45,254 bases of DNA, taken from positions 1-45,254 of the forward strand of contig DIWP01000035.1 of NCBI GenBank assembly GCA_002423545.1, read 5' to 3'. Below the pieces are notes generated by a model, which saw nothing but the letters and a program-made list of their open reading frames with translations, was not told the DNA's origin and did no database searches. Made by a program: the position numbers and the translations under genes. This DNA is from Thermoleophilia bacterium UBA6103 (GTDB lineage Bacteria > Actinomycetota > Thermoleophilia > UBA2241). This document shows, piece by piece, positions 1 through 8,060 of this stretch (positions within the stretch are counted from its first letter, which is position 1; each line of letters opens with the position of its first letter).

Positions 1-38
1 ACTGCGTGCTGCGCGAGGAGGCGATCAACAATGTCTGA
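1..38 (+). CDS. CoA-transferase subunit A, C-terminal end only (partial)
   Basis: The reading frame that starts at base 3 runs without a stop into TGA at 36-38 and ends with residues CVLREEAINNV. It overlaps the start of the next gene by 8 bases (ATG at 31, TGA ending at 38). This overlap is typical of the alpha/beta subunit gene pairs of acyl-CoA:acetate/3-oxoacid CoA-transferases. Only about 11 residues are inside the window, so the identity is inferred from the neighbour and the overlap, not from motifs. Confidence 0.5.
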   Translation, partial: CVLREEAINNV

Positions 39-705
39 GGCCAAGGCGGTCATCGCCGCGCGCGCCGCGCGCGAGCTCCGCGACGGGCAGATCATCAACC
101 TCGGCATCGGCCTGCCGACGTTCATCGCCAACTACGTCCCGCAGGGCGTCGACGTCATCATCCAGACCGAGAACGGCGCCGTCGGGGTCGGTCCGCGCCC
201 CGAGCCGGGCTGCGAGGATCGCGACCGGGCCAACGCAGGCAACTCGCCGATCACGCTCATCTGCGGCGGCAGCTACTTCGACTCGGCCACCTCGTTCGGC
301 ATGATCCGCGGCGGCCACCTCGACTCGACCTTCCTCGGCACCCTGCAGGTCGACGAGGAGGGCAACATCGCCAGCTGGATGATCCCCGGCAAGATGCTGG
401 CCGGCATGGGCGGCGCCATGGACCTCATCACCGGCGCCAGAGTGGTGCACATCGTGACCGAGCACTGCGCCAAGGACGGCACCAGCAAGCTCATGAAGAA
501 GTGCACCTTCCCGCTCACCGGAGCGAAGGAGTGCGACGTCATCATCACCGAGCGGGCGCTCTTTCGTCGCTATCCCGACAAGGGGTTCGTACTCGAGGAG
601 GTGGCCTGCGGCTACACGCTCGACGACATCGCCGCCTGCACCGACATGAGCTACGCGGTCGCTGACGACGTGAAGATGGAGGCCTATGGGCCGCTCGAGC
701 AGTGA
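31..705 (+). CDS. CoA-transferase subunit B (acetate/3-oxoacid type)
   Basis: This 224-residue protein is the beta subunit of a heterodimeric family I CoA-transferase, which moves CoA between a carboxylic acid and an acyl-CoA through a glutamyl-CoA thioester. The N-terminal GIGLPT segment (residues 25-30) and the TENGAVGVG motif, with the expected catalytic Glu at 47, are visible. The Gly-rich GKMLAGMGGAMDLI segment is typical of the AtoA/ScoB group. Length is close to the family norm of about 215-220. A Shine-Dalgarno GAGGAG (15-20) precedes ATG 31. The overlapping upstream frame ends like an alpha subunit, so the pair is probably translationally coupled. The true acyl substrate cannot be read from sequence. 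Confidence 0.9.
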   Translation: MSEAKAVIAARAARELRDGQIINLGIGLPTFIANYVPQGVDVIIQTENGAVGVGPRPEPGCEDRDRANAGNSPITLICGGSYFDSATSFGMIRGGHLDSTFLGTLQVDEEGNIASWMIPGKMLAGMGGAMDLITGARVVHIVTEHCAKDGTSKLMKKCTFPLTGAKECDVIITERALFRRYPDKGFVLEEVACGYTLDDIAACTDMSYAVADDVKMEAYGPLEQ

Positions 706-1406
706 AGCGTCGGCACCATGCCGGCCACAGTAGAGAAGCGGGGCTTTGGTGGCTATCGACACCGTCAGGGCGATTCGGCCAAGTCAGGTCGCGGTGGTGA
801 CGATCTCGCGTCTGCCGACGTCTCGCCGACGAGACGACTCACCACGGTGGGCGATGAGTAAGCACAGACCATCATCTGGTTCGGGCGAGGACGCGGACTG
901 TGCAGCACGATCCTGTCTAGCCGGCTATCGTCCGGCACGCTTGCGGCCGGATTCCTAAACCTGGTGTCGCAGGTTCGAGTCCTGCCGGGGGCACCAAAGT
1001 GCCTGCATATGGCGCATATGGCGCCCCGCCTCCAGGGCCTGTTCTCTTGCCGCCGACGAGATGCTGACATTCTGACACCGAGACGCGCGCTCACGCCCGC
1101 ACACCGAACGGCACACGACGGCGCGCTGCCCTCAGCAGCACTAGACGGCCTTCTTGCGCCGGGCGGACCCCCATGCCGGCGCCTCGATCGTCATCCGATC
1201 AGACACGGCGACGCCGAAGAAGGTAGTCTATCGATGTGAGCGGCGGGAGGGGGTCGTCGTGGAGATTGCCCATCAGCACTTGCGTGACACGGTGGTGAAG
1301 ATCAGAAGCCATATCGCGCAGCTGCACGAATTGGGTGAGAGCATCGTCCGACACCGAGTCCTGCACCTGTTGAAACAGCCCAAGCGGCACCTCAGCCGAG
1401 CGGAGG
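706..1406. other. Gene-poor stretch holding a tRNA 3' fragment
   Basis: No convincing protein gene lies here. The one recognisable element is the tRNA-Arg 3' half at 947-996. Just after it the 9-mer CATATGGCG is directly repeated (from 1006 and from 1015). Beyond about 1000 the base composition becomes less GC-rich and codon patterns lose the strong third-position GC seen in the flanking genes. I read it as a junction of an acquired segment. Confidence 0.5.
947..996 (+). pseudogene. 3' half of a tRNA-Arg (anticodon CCT) gene
   Basis: The anticodon loop TTCCTAA (952-958, anticodon CCT 954-956), a perfect T-arm (GCAGG 969-973, loop TTCGAGT 974-980, CCTGC 981-985), the 3' acceptor strand CGGGGGC (986-992), discriminator A and encoded CCA (994-996) are all present. 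The complementary 5' acceptor strand GCCCCCG and a D-arm are not found in the preceding 80 bases. The anticodon stem is also imperfect. The piece is therefore a truncated copy, as left when an integrative element recombines at a tRNA 3' end. A tmRNA 3' end was considered but its acceptor sequence does not fit. Confidence 0.7.
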
Positions 1407-1655
1407 GTGGGGCGCGTTCTCTTCTATGCAGCCGAAGACTATGCGGTCGCACGGGCTGATGCAGAGCGGGTACGTGCCATGGACTTTCCTACCGCAGTGC
1501 TCAATACCATCGACTACGCCAATCTAGGGAAGCCCGGCCAAGAGGTCTGGGTGGTCTGTGCTGGCCTTTACGCCACTCGCGCCGTGGCCGAGGGCGCGGC
1601 TGAGCGTCTCGCTGCGTCGGGAGTCTCTGACGCCTGTGCGAAGGAGATCTACTGA
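1407..1655 (+). CDS. SPOR-like domain protein, probably a fragment
   Basis: The 82-residue product resembles the C-terminal part of actinobacterial SPOR-type proteins. It has a VLNTIDYANL segment followed by VWVVCAGLY, then a helix rich in Ala/Arg/Glu (AVAEGAAERLAASGV) and a terminal AKEIY. SPOR domains bind peptidoglycan and normally sit at the C terminus of larger envelope proteins. Here the frame is closed by a TGA at 1371-1373, and GTG 1407 has a purine-rich AGG directly abutting it rather than a spaced ribosome site. I think the N-terminal part was lost, in keeping with the broken tRNA nearby. It could be a very small stand-alone protein. Confidence 0.5.
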   Translation: MGRVLFYAAEDYAVARADAERVRAMDFPTAVLNTIDYANLGKPGQEVWVVCAGLYATRAVAEGAAERLAASGVSDACAKEIY

Positions 1656-1690
1656 GCGACGTGCTTGGTGATCACAGGAAGAAGGGTCAT

Positions 1691-2197
1691 GTGACACACG
1701 GTCAACTGTGGGGCGCCGTCCGATGCGGCACCATGATTGCAGCAGTAGTCCTGATGATCTGCTGTTCTACCGCGGCTTCAGCTGAGGCTGGCACATGGGT
1801 GGTGCGAAACGCTTCGGGAACGAAGCTGGGCTACGCGCGCACCGGTGGAAAGGCCTATTCGTCGGTCAGGCACTGGGTGCTGGGCCGGGATCGGGTCAAG
1901 AGAGGCTGGATTCGCTACGCACGAATGGACGCCTGGCTTATCTCTGCCTCGCGGGCTACCGGCGCACGTCCAACAGCCTACGCACAGCGTGTCGGCTCGA
2001 GCGGATGGTGGATGGGGCCAAACAGCAGCGACTACCCGGCAGCATGGGAAGGCCGGATCCGGAAGCGCAACAAGCGATGGTTCGTCTACCTCAAGGTGGA
2101 CGGTGTGTGGAGAGTGCGTGGGTCAGTCACGGCCAAGTGCCCAGCATGGCTCGCTGGTGGCGCCGTCTATGTCTTGCTCGGAAAGCGCTGGCGCTAG
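1691..2197 (+). CDS. Small secreted protein of unknown function
   Basis: About 168 residues from GTG 1691. A purine-rich AGGAAGAAGGG (1676-1686) sits at good spacing, so this start is preferred over GTG 1661. An N-terminal hydrophobic stretch (MIAAVVLMICC) followed by STAASAEAG looks like a cleavable Sec signal peptide. The mature part is basic and rich in Trp, Tyr and Arg, with short strand-like repeats (TWVVRNASG, GWIRYARMD, RWFVYLKVDGVWR) that suggest an all-beta fold. I do not recognise the family. Codon use is less GC-biased than in the flanking chromosome. Confidence 0.6.
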   Translation: MTHGQLWGAVRCGTMIAAVVLMICCSTAASAEAGTWVVRNASGTKLGYARTGGKAYSSVRHWVLGRDRVKRGWIRYARMDAWLISASRATGARPTAYAQRVGSSGWWMGPNSSDYPAAWEGRIRKRNKRWFVYLKVDGVWRVRGSVTAKCPAWLAGGAVYVLLGKRWR

Positions 2198-2317
2198 GTC
2201 AGCCTCCGCGGAACGTGGGGTGCAGGGCTTGGAGTCAGCAATGAGCACCAACGACTGGACCACATGGGTGCCGTCATGGTCGCGCACTGAAACACCCGAA
2301 CGCAGGAGTGCCGCATT

Positions 2318-3358
2318 GTGAAAATGGCGAGTCTGAGTATATGCGGGAGCCGATGGCGCCGACTGACTGTGCCCCTCCTTGTTGCCCTAGCTGGCCTCGC
2401 CACCCCGGCGATCATCTTTGAGGTTGATGTCACGACGGCTGGTGCCGACGGTGTGGCCTTTGTCTCCTCGAGGATTCTGTTTTTCGCCGCTGGCGATGGC
2501 ATCTACAGGAGTACGAACGGAGGCAAGAGCTGGAAGCGCCAGTACCGTGCCAACAAGAAGTCACATCTTCGTGCCGTCGACTTCGTCGATGCTCGTCACG
2601 GTTGGGCGGTGGGAAACAACGGCCTCATCCTCTCCACGAAGGATGGTGGGCGTCACTGGGTGCGACGCAAGTCGGGAACCAGACGCGATCTTGTGGACGT
2701 CGACTTCATCGACCGCCGACACGGCTGGGTCGTTGGACAACAGACCATCGTGCTGGGGACAACGAACGGCGGCAAGAAGTGGAAGAGACAGCTCATGCCA
2801 CCGCAATCGAGGTACGAGTTTGGTGAGGCGGTGTGCTTCTTCTCTCGCAGCGTTGGTCTGGTGGCTGGCTTCGGCTACGGTGGTGCAGCGAGCAAGAGCC
2901 TCTACAGAACAGTCAACGGTGGCCAGCGCTGGAGCCCGAAGCCCTCTGGAGCATGGGGAGGCTTCACTGATATCGATGCGTCAGGACGCTTTGGCTGTGC
3001 GGTCGGTTACGCACAGTACGAGACTGGTTCTCACGCCCCGATCTGCATGACCACCGACCGCGGCAAGACATGGCGGGTCTGTGCGCTTCCGTGGCCGGCG
3101 GCACTCTACAGAGTGGACCTTGTCGGTTCCAAAGCGGTCTTCGCGGTCGGAGCCGACAACGAATGGACGAGTGACAGGTCTCGCCTGTTCCGCTCGCGAG
3201 ATGCTGGGGCGACTTGGCAACGCGTCGACCTGACCGTCGCCTCTGCTTTGAGTGTGTCGGGCATCCACTTCACTAGCGGGTCCCGTGGTGTCCTGGTGAC
3301 GAGCAAGCGGGCAACGTATGTGACGTCGAACGGGGGCGATTCCTGGAGGCGGCGGTAG
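2318..3358 (+). CDS. Secreted YCF48/BNR-type beta-propeller
   Basis: The 346-residue protein starts at GTG 2318, nine bases after CAGGAG. It has an N-terminal hydrophobic export segment (VPLLVALAGLATPAII). The rest is a run of Asp-box-like repeats, such as STNGGKSW, STKDGGRHW, TTNGGKKW, TVNGGQRW, TTDRGKTW, SRDAGATW and TSNGGDSW, each following a GWAVG/GWVVG-type strand. Such repeats build seven-bladed propellers of the Ycf48/photosystem II assembly-factor and sialidase-like superfamily. In non-photosynthetic bacteria they are exported and mostly of unknown function, so no role in photosynthesis is implied. Its lower GC content matches the preceding secreted gene and suggests common acquisition. 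Confidence 0.85.
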   Translation: MKMASLSICGSRWRRLTVPLLVALAGLATPAIIFEVDVTTAGADGVAFVSSRILFFAAGDGIYRSTNGGKSWKRQYRANKKSHLRAVDFVDARHGWAVGNNGLILSTKDGGRHWVRRKSGTRRDLVDVDFIDRRHGWVVGQQTIVLGTTNGGKKWKRQLMPPQSRYEFGEAVCFFSRSVGLVAGFGYGGAASKSLYRTVNGGQRWSPKPSGAWGGFTDIDASGRFGCAVGYAQYETGSHAPICMTTDRGKTWRVCALPWPAALYRVDLVGSKAVFAVGADNEWTSDRSRLFRSRDAGATWQRVDLTVASALSVSGIHFTSGSRGVLVTSKRATYVTSNGGDSWRRR

Positions 3359-3730
3359 GATTCCGCTCCCGTTGGGAAGATGCGACTACCGCAGGCGGGG
3401 TAGGTCGCGCCTGGATGCTCGTTGCGTGGGCAGGAGTGATGAGCTACCTTCTCAGGCACGACTCGGGCCGGAGGCGACGATCCGCCAGTGGCCAGTCGCC
3501 GGCGCGAAAGGACGACCGAGTGGCCCTCTCGGAGCTCAAGCTGAAGCGGGACTCCTCCTGCTTCGCACCAGGGACGACCCGCGTCAATCGACGGGACGTG
3601 GCCCGGCGCTCCTCCCGGGCAGCACCGGCTGCAGCGAGATGCTAGGTCACCAGCGCGGTGCGCCTGCAGCGCACCTGCGGCGAGACGACATCGGTGGCTT
3701 GCACCAAGACCTTCAAGGGTCGGACCGGCA
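3359..3730. other. Intergenic stretch with no supported gene
   Basis: Several short open frames cross this interval, but none shows a family signature, a ribosome site or coherent codon bias. I see no strong hairpin or promoter box. It probably marks the right part of the low-GC segment that begins near the tRNA fragment. No second copy of the tRNA 3' sequence was found here. Confidence 0.4.
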
Positions 3731-3781
3731 CTGAAGACTCCCCCAAGACACGGGAACGAACAGCTGGCGCTGCCCCTTGCC

Positions 3782-4702
3782 GTGGCGCTGATCGTGATGG
3801 TCGTTTGGGGCGGTACCGCCGTCTTCACCAAGATCGCGGCCAATCAGATGGACCCGTTGCTCGTCGGTGTTCTGCGTACCGTGCTGGGCGGGTGCCTGGC
3901 ACTGCCACTCGCCTTGCTCACGCGGAAGAAGATTCCCGCCGGCCGCCACGAGCGCCGCTTGCTTGCCTTCACCGGGTTCGCGGCGTACATCGGCTTCCCC
4001 CTCATCTTCGCCTTCGGCCAGGACATGACCTCGGCCGTGCACGGTACGCTCATCTTCGCGATGCTTCCCGTGCTCACGAGCCTGTTCGGCACGATCCTGG
4101 AGCGCCGCCGCGTGTCCGCCCTGTGGGTCGTCGGGTGCGTGATAGCGCTGGCGGGCACGGCCGTCGTCATCCTCTCGGGACGACACGATGCTGGGGAAGA
4201 GGCGAGCCTGCTGGGCGACCTGCTGGTGCTCGCCGCGTCCACGGTGTGCGCGATGGGCTACGTGATCGGGGCGCGGCTCTCGCAGCGCGGGTATGCGGCG
4301 GTGCCGACCACGCTGTGGGGCATCACGGGCGCATCCGTGCTGCTGTTGCCGCTGCTCGCGTGGCTGCTCCTCAGCGGCGGCCTGCCGCAGGCAAACGCCG
4401 CCGCGTGGGGCTCCGTCCTGATCCTCGCCGTCCTTGTTTCGGTGCTCGGTTACATCGGCTGGTACTGGGCGCTCGCCAAGGGAGGCATCAGCCGCATCGC
4501 CTCCATGCAGTTCACCGAGCCGCTCTTCGGGGTGCCGCTCGCCGTGGCCCTGCTGGGTGAGCGACCGGGTCTGGTCACGCTCGTTGCGGCCGTCGGTGTC
4601 CTCTTCGGCGCCTGGCTCGTCTTCCGCGCCGGCCGACCGAAGGCTGCGGCACCCGACCTCGGTCGCGAGGGTCCCGACGGAGAGGACTTCGTGCGCTCGT
4701 AG
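3782..4702 (+). CDS. EamA/DMT superfamily transporter
   Basis: The product (306 residues from GTG 3782) has about ten hydrophobic helices arranged as two EamA repeats. The first begins at VMVVWGGTAVFTKIAANQ and the second at LVLAASTVCAMGYVIGARLS. A typical GYIGWYWALAKGG segment and a C-terminal EPLFGVPLAVALLGE motif are present. Members export metabolites, amino acids or drugs across the cytoplasmic membrane. Specificity cannot be predicted. GTG 3782 lies at the very edge of helix 1 and has no clear ribosome site. The frame stays open upstream (residues HGNEQLALPLA directly before it), so the real start may be a non-canonical codon near 3731, or the 5' end may have been altered at the junction. 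Confidence 0.85.
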   Translation: MALIVMVVWGGTAVFTKIAANQMDPLLVGVLRTVLGGCLALPLALLTRKKIPAGRHERRLLAFTGFAAYIGFPLIFAFGQDMTSAVHGTLIFAMLPVLTSLFGTILERRRVSALWVVGCVIALAGTAVVILSGRHDAGEEASLLGDLLVLAASTVCAMGYVIGARLSQRGYAAVPTTLWGITGASVLLLPLLAWLLLSGGLPQANAAAWGSVLILAVLVSVLGYIGWYWALAKGGISRIASMQFTEPLFGVPLAVALLGERPGLVTLVAAVGVLFGAWLVFRAGRPKAAAPDLGREGPDGEDFVRS

Positions 4703-4860
4703 AGCGTCTTGGCCGGCGCTGACGACTGCGGAGCCTAGGAAGCTACATCTGCCGATGCTGTGGCGATCGACCGGCGCGACGGCTTGCCGGTGGCTCTGCT
4801 CATCGCTCCACCATGTCTCTCGACAGACCCACCGTGGAAGGCGCAGGATGAGCGGCGACG

Positions 4861-6060
4861 ATGCGCGACCTCCTCCTCATTGACATGGACGCCTTCTTCG
4901 CCTCGGTGGAGCAGGCCCGGCGGCCGAGCTTGCGCGGCCGCCCGGTCGTCGTCGGCGGCCGGGCCGAGAGTCGCGGCGTGGTGAGTACCGCCTCCTACGA
5001 GGCGCGCGCCTGCGGTGTGCGCACGGCGATGCCGATGGCGCAGGCGCAACGCCTCTGCCCGCAGGCGGTCTTCCTGCCGGTCGACATGGCGGCTTACCGC
5101 GCCGCGCACCGGCAGTTGCTGGCCCTCTTCGGCCGCTTCACCGAGCTCATTGAACCGGTCTCGATCGACGAGGCCTTCCTCGACGTCACCGGCAGCCGGC
5201 GCCTCTTCGGCACGCCGCGGCAGATCGCCGCCGAGATCCAGCGGCTCACGCAGGCCGAGCTCGGCCTCTCCTGCTCGATCGGCATCGGCCCCACCCGGCT
5301 GCTGGCCAAGCTGGCCGCCGGGCTGGAGAAGCCCGGCGGCCTCACCGCGCTCGGCGGGAACGATGTGAGCGGCCGTCTCCGCGCTCTGCCGGTCAGGGCG
5401 CTCCCCGGCATCGGGCCGGCAGCCCAGGAGCGTCTGCGCTCCCTCCGTATCGCCACCGTCGGCGACCTCCAGGACGTGCCTGTGCCGCTGCTCGAGGCTT
5501 CTTTCGGCTCGGCGGCCGAGGCGCTCAGGGAGCGCGCCTTCGGGGGCCGCGACGACGTTGTACGCCACGGCTCCGCGGCCCCCAAATCGGTGTCGCGCGA
5601 GGTGACCTTTGCCGACGACATCCACGTACCGGAGTTGCTGCAGGCGACGCTGCTGGACCTCGCTGATCGAGCGGCCGCCGATCTGCGTCGCGGCGGTCAT
5701 GCCTGCCGCACCGTGACCATCAAGCTGCGCGACGCGGCGTTCCATACCAGGACGCGGCAGTGCACCCTGTCCGCCACCACTACCGCCACCGGGGTCATCT
5801 ACGACGCCGCGCTGGCGCTGCTGCGGGAGTCGCAGCGGCCCGGCGAGCGCCTGCGCCTTCTCGGCCTCACGCTCAGCGGCCTCAGCGACGAGGCGGAGCA
5901 GCTCGCGCTCGACGAGCCCTGGCGTGAGCGTGCCTGCGACGATGCGGTCGACCGCGTGCGCGCACGGTACGGCGCCCGGGCCCTGCATCGCGCCGGCGCC
6001 GAGCTGGCGCCGCATCAGGAGCGATCGCGTTCCGGGGAGGGACCGCGACCCCGGCCGTGA
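4861..6060 (+). CDS. dinB: DNA polymerase IV (Y-family)
   Basis: This 399-residue translesion polymerase carries all hallmark motifs. IDMDAFFASVEQ holds metal-binding Asp8 and Asp10. SYEARACGVRTAMP is present, as is SIDEAFLDVTGS with Asp103-Glu104. The SIGIGPTRLLAKLAAGLEKPGG segment and a helix-hairpin-helix thumb (ALPGIGPAAQERLRSL) follow. The little-finger domain ends near residue 370. The tail, from about residue 375, is rich in Arg and Pro and shows no recognisable clamp-binding QLxLF motif. The coding end runs into an 18-bp tandem repeat that continues past the stop, so the natural C terminus may have been altered by repeat expansion or a frame change. The gene stands alone. Confidence 0.95.
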   Translation: MRDLLLIDMDAFFASVEQARRPSLRGRPVVVGGRAESRGVVSTASYEARACGVRTAMPMAQAQRLCPQAVFLPVDMAAYRAAHRQLLALFGRFTELIEPVSIDEAFLDVTGSRRLFGTPRQIAAEIQRLTQAELGLSCSIGIGPTRLLAKLAAGLEKPGGLTALGGNDVSGRLRALPVRALPGIGPAAQERLRSLRIATVGDLQDVPVPLLEASFGSAAEALRERAFGGRDDVVRHGSAAPKSVSREVTFADDIHVPELLQATLLDLADRAAADLRRGGHACRTVTIKLRDAAFHTRTRQCTLSATTTATGVIYDAALALLRESQRPGERLRLLGLTLSGLSDEAEQLALDEPWRERACDDAVDRVRARYGARALHRAGAELAPHQERSRSGEGPRPRP

Positions 6061-6148
6061 CCCGGAGAAGGGATCCGACCCGGAGAAGGGCCATGGACCG
6101 GGGACGGGGCATGACCCAAAGAAGGGCCGCGACCCCGGCAGGGGCCGC
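6059..6148 (+). repeat. Five degenerate 18-bp tandem repeats at the dinB 3' end
   Basis: Units begin at 6059, 6077, 6095, 6113 and 6131, with a partial unit from 6047. They share the pattern GACCCGGAGAAGGGnnn. In the frame one base away from dinB the units read as six-residue repeats: DPEKGS, DPEKGH, GPGTGH, DPKKGR and DPGRGR. The dinB stop (6058-6060) falls at the first full unit. The rest of the 6061-6343 gap shows only a ribosome site for the next gene. Confidence 0.8.
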
Positions 6149-6343
6149 TGGGCGAGCCGCCGGAGATCCGACAGTGGCATGATCTCACGACCGGCGCGTA
6201 CGGCCACATCCGTGGACTCCGGGCACCCCTTTGGTAGACTGGGTACGTCTGGAATCGGTGGCCATTCCCTCCAGGGGGTGACGATGGTAGAACGCGGGCA
6301 CGTCCTCAGGTCCGGTCGTATTCGTCGTTGAGGGGGAGGCGCC

Positions 6344-8044
6344 ATGGCAGACAACGGGTCGACGTCCAAGACGATGCAGTTCATGGTGCGGAGGCTGTCG
6401 ACGGCTTCCCCATCGCAGCTGGTCTGGCTCGCCAAGAACCCACTGCTTCAGAAGTTCGTGGTGCATGAAGTCAAGAAGCGCCTGCTCGACATGCTCAGGG
6501 CTTCCCGCTCAGACCCCGCCTCCCCGTTTCTCCCGAGCGTCCAGGACGACCGCATCGCCATGGGGATGGCCATCACGGAGTCGCTCTATCGTGGCCTGAA
6601 GGGCAAGCACTTCTCGGACGCCTACCTGCGCGGCCTGCTGCAGGTGCTCGTCAAGACGCTCTTCATCGATCGCGGCGATCCGGAACAGCAGCAGCAGTTC
6701 CAGGAGGCCTTCGGCAAGCGGGCGCCGAGCTTCCTGCTCATCGCCCCCGGGAAGGCCTGCAACCTGCACTGCCCGGGCTGCTACTCCGACTCCGACGACA
6801 AGCGGAACCACCTCGAGTGGAGCCTCGTCGACCGCATCATGGAAGAGGCCAAGAGCCTGTGGGGAGAGCGGTTCTTCGTCATCAGCGGTGGTGAGCCGTT
6901 CGCCTACCGCTCCGAGGGCAAGGGCATGCTGGACTTGTTCGACAAGCACCAGGACTGCTTCTTCATGGTCTACACGAACGGCACCCTCATCGACGACCGC
7001 GCCAGCAAGCGGCTTGCCGAGGCCGGCAACGCGCTGCTCTGCCTGTCGGTGGAGGGATTCCGGGAGCTCACCGACGCGCGTCGCGGTGACGGCGTGTTCG
7101 ACCGCGTCATGGAGAGCATGGAACGGCTCAATCGGGACCGGGTGCCCTTCGGCGTCTCGCTGACGGCCACCTGCCACAACGTGGAAGAGATCCTCTCGGA
7201 GGAGTTCATCGACTTCATCATGGAGCAGGGCGCCCTCCTCGCCTTCATCTTTCATTACATGCCTATCGGGCGCTCGTTCACCCTCGACCTCATGCCGACC
7301 CCCGAGCAGCGCGCGTGGATGTGGCGACGCTCGTGGGACATCGTGCGGGAGCGGGAGTTCTTCATGCCCGACTTCTGGAACCACGGGACGTGCGTCGACG
7401 GCTGCATCTCGGCCGGCGGCCACGGGCTGGGTGGCTACTTCTACATCGACTGGAACGGCGCCGTGACGCCGTGCGTGTTCACGCCGTACTCGCCGGTGAA
7501 CATCCGCGACGCGTACGCGCAGGGCAAGACGCTCAACGACGTGTGGCAGGAGCCGTTCTTCCAGGCCGTGCGCCAGTGGCAGTACGACTACGTCGCCGAC
7601 GGCCGCAACATGATCGCCCCGTGCCCCAATCGCGACCATCACGACGAGCTGGAGCAGTTGCTGGTGCAGTACCAGCCGGAGCCGACCGATGCCAACGCCG
7701 CCGAGACGCTGGTGGACGCCGAGTACACGCGCGGGCTGGTGGCGTACGACCGGAAGTTCGAGGCGATCGTCGGCGACATCTGGGAGAGCCGCTACCTGCA
7801 CCGGGAAGTCGCCGAGAACGAGTTGTTCGCTCCCTTGCCGGATGTGCCGGTCGTCGAGGTGTTCGAGGCGCCTGCCGAGGCCGAGGCGCGCGAGGACGCT
7901 AGGGCGCGCGAGCAGGCAGGGGTGTGCGGCGAGGGCGAGGCGAACGAGGAGGTCGGGACGCGCGGCGACGGGGAGCCTCCCCAGGGAGTCGCCTCACAGC
8001 CACGGCCCGCGCCACGCTCGGCTGACAGCAGGATCACCGTCTGA
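6344..8044 (+). CDS. Radical SAM protein with SPASM-like C-terminal region
   Basis: 566 residues from ATG 6344, preceded by GAGGGGGAGG. An N-terminal helical region of about 130 residues leads into the radical SAM core: CNLHCPGC (Cys139, Cys143, Cys146) for the [4Fe-4S] cluster and SAM, then the ISGGEP SAM-binding segment near residue 180. Around residues 348-385 further cysteines (CVDGC, then DWNGAVTPCVFTP) and a later PCPNRDHH suggest auxiliary cluster ligands of a SPASM/twitch type. The last 60 residues are acidic/Arg-rich, low-complexity and likely disordered. The substrate is unknown; no small peptide substrate gene is visible beside it. It shares the TPCxFTP motif with the radical SAM protein at 24190-25524. 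Confidence 0.85.
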   Translation: MADNGSTSKTMQFMVRRLSTASPSQLVWLAKNPLLQKFVVHEVKKRLLDMLRASRSDPASPFLPSVQDDRIAMGMAITESLYRGLKGKHFSDAYLRGLLQVLVKTLFIDRGDPEQQQQFQEAFGKRAPSFLLIAPGKACNLHCPGCYSDSDDKRNHLEWSLVDRIMEEAKSLWGERFFVISGGEPFAYRSEGKGMLDLFDKHQDCFFMVYTNGTLIDDRASKRLAEAGNALLCLSVEGFRELTDARRGDGVFDRVMESMERLNRDRVPFGVSLTATCHNVEEILSEEFIDFIMEQGALLAFIFHYMPIGRSFTLDLMPTPEQRAWMWRRSWDIVREREFFMPDFWNHGTCVDGCISAGGHGLGGYFYIDWNGAVTPCVFTPYSPVNIRDAYAQGKTLNDVWQEPFFQAVRQWQYDYVADGRNMIAPCPNRDHHDELEQLLVQYQPEPTDANAAETLVDAEYTRGLVAYDRKFEAIVGDIWESRYLHREVAENELFAPLPDVPVVEVFEAPAEAEAREDARAREQAGVCGEGEANEEVGTRGDGEPPQGVASQPRPAPRSADSRITV

Positions 8045-8060
8045 TGTCGGGCGTCTGCGA

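Noticed and set aside
947..996. 3' end of a tmRNA
   Set aside because: The acceptor CGGGGGC and the TTCCTAA anticodon loop fit tRNA-Arg(CCT). tmRNA ends differ and no tag reading frame lies upstream.
765..1094. Minus-strand open frame with GRTRTCDTRFR
   Set aside because: This peptide is the well-known antisense translation of a tRNA-Arg 3' region; the DNA is the tRNA fragment.
1199..1390. 63-residue minus-strand frame from GTG 1390
   Set aside because: The peptide looks protein-like but has no ribosome site, no recognisable family and lies in a disrupted region. Not supportable alone.
3359..3780. Second copy of the tRNA 3' end marking the other attachment site
   Set aside because: No stretch resembling the T-arm or CCA end was found here or elsewhere in the window.
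4735..6435. 566-residue minus-strand frame over dinB
   Set aside because: It is a GC-rich shadow of dinB and the radical SAM start, with low-complexity Arg/Gly/Pro content and no family motif.
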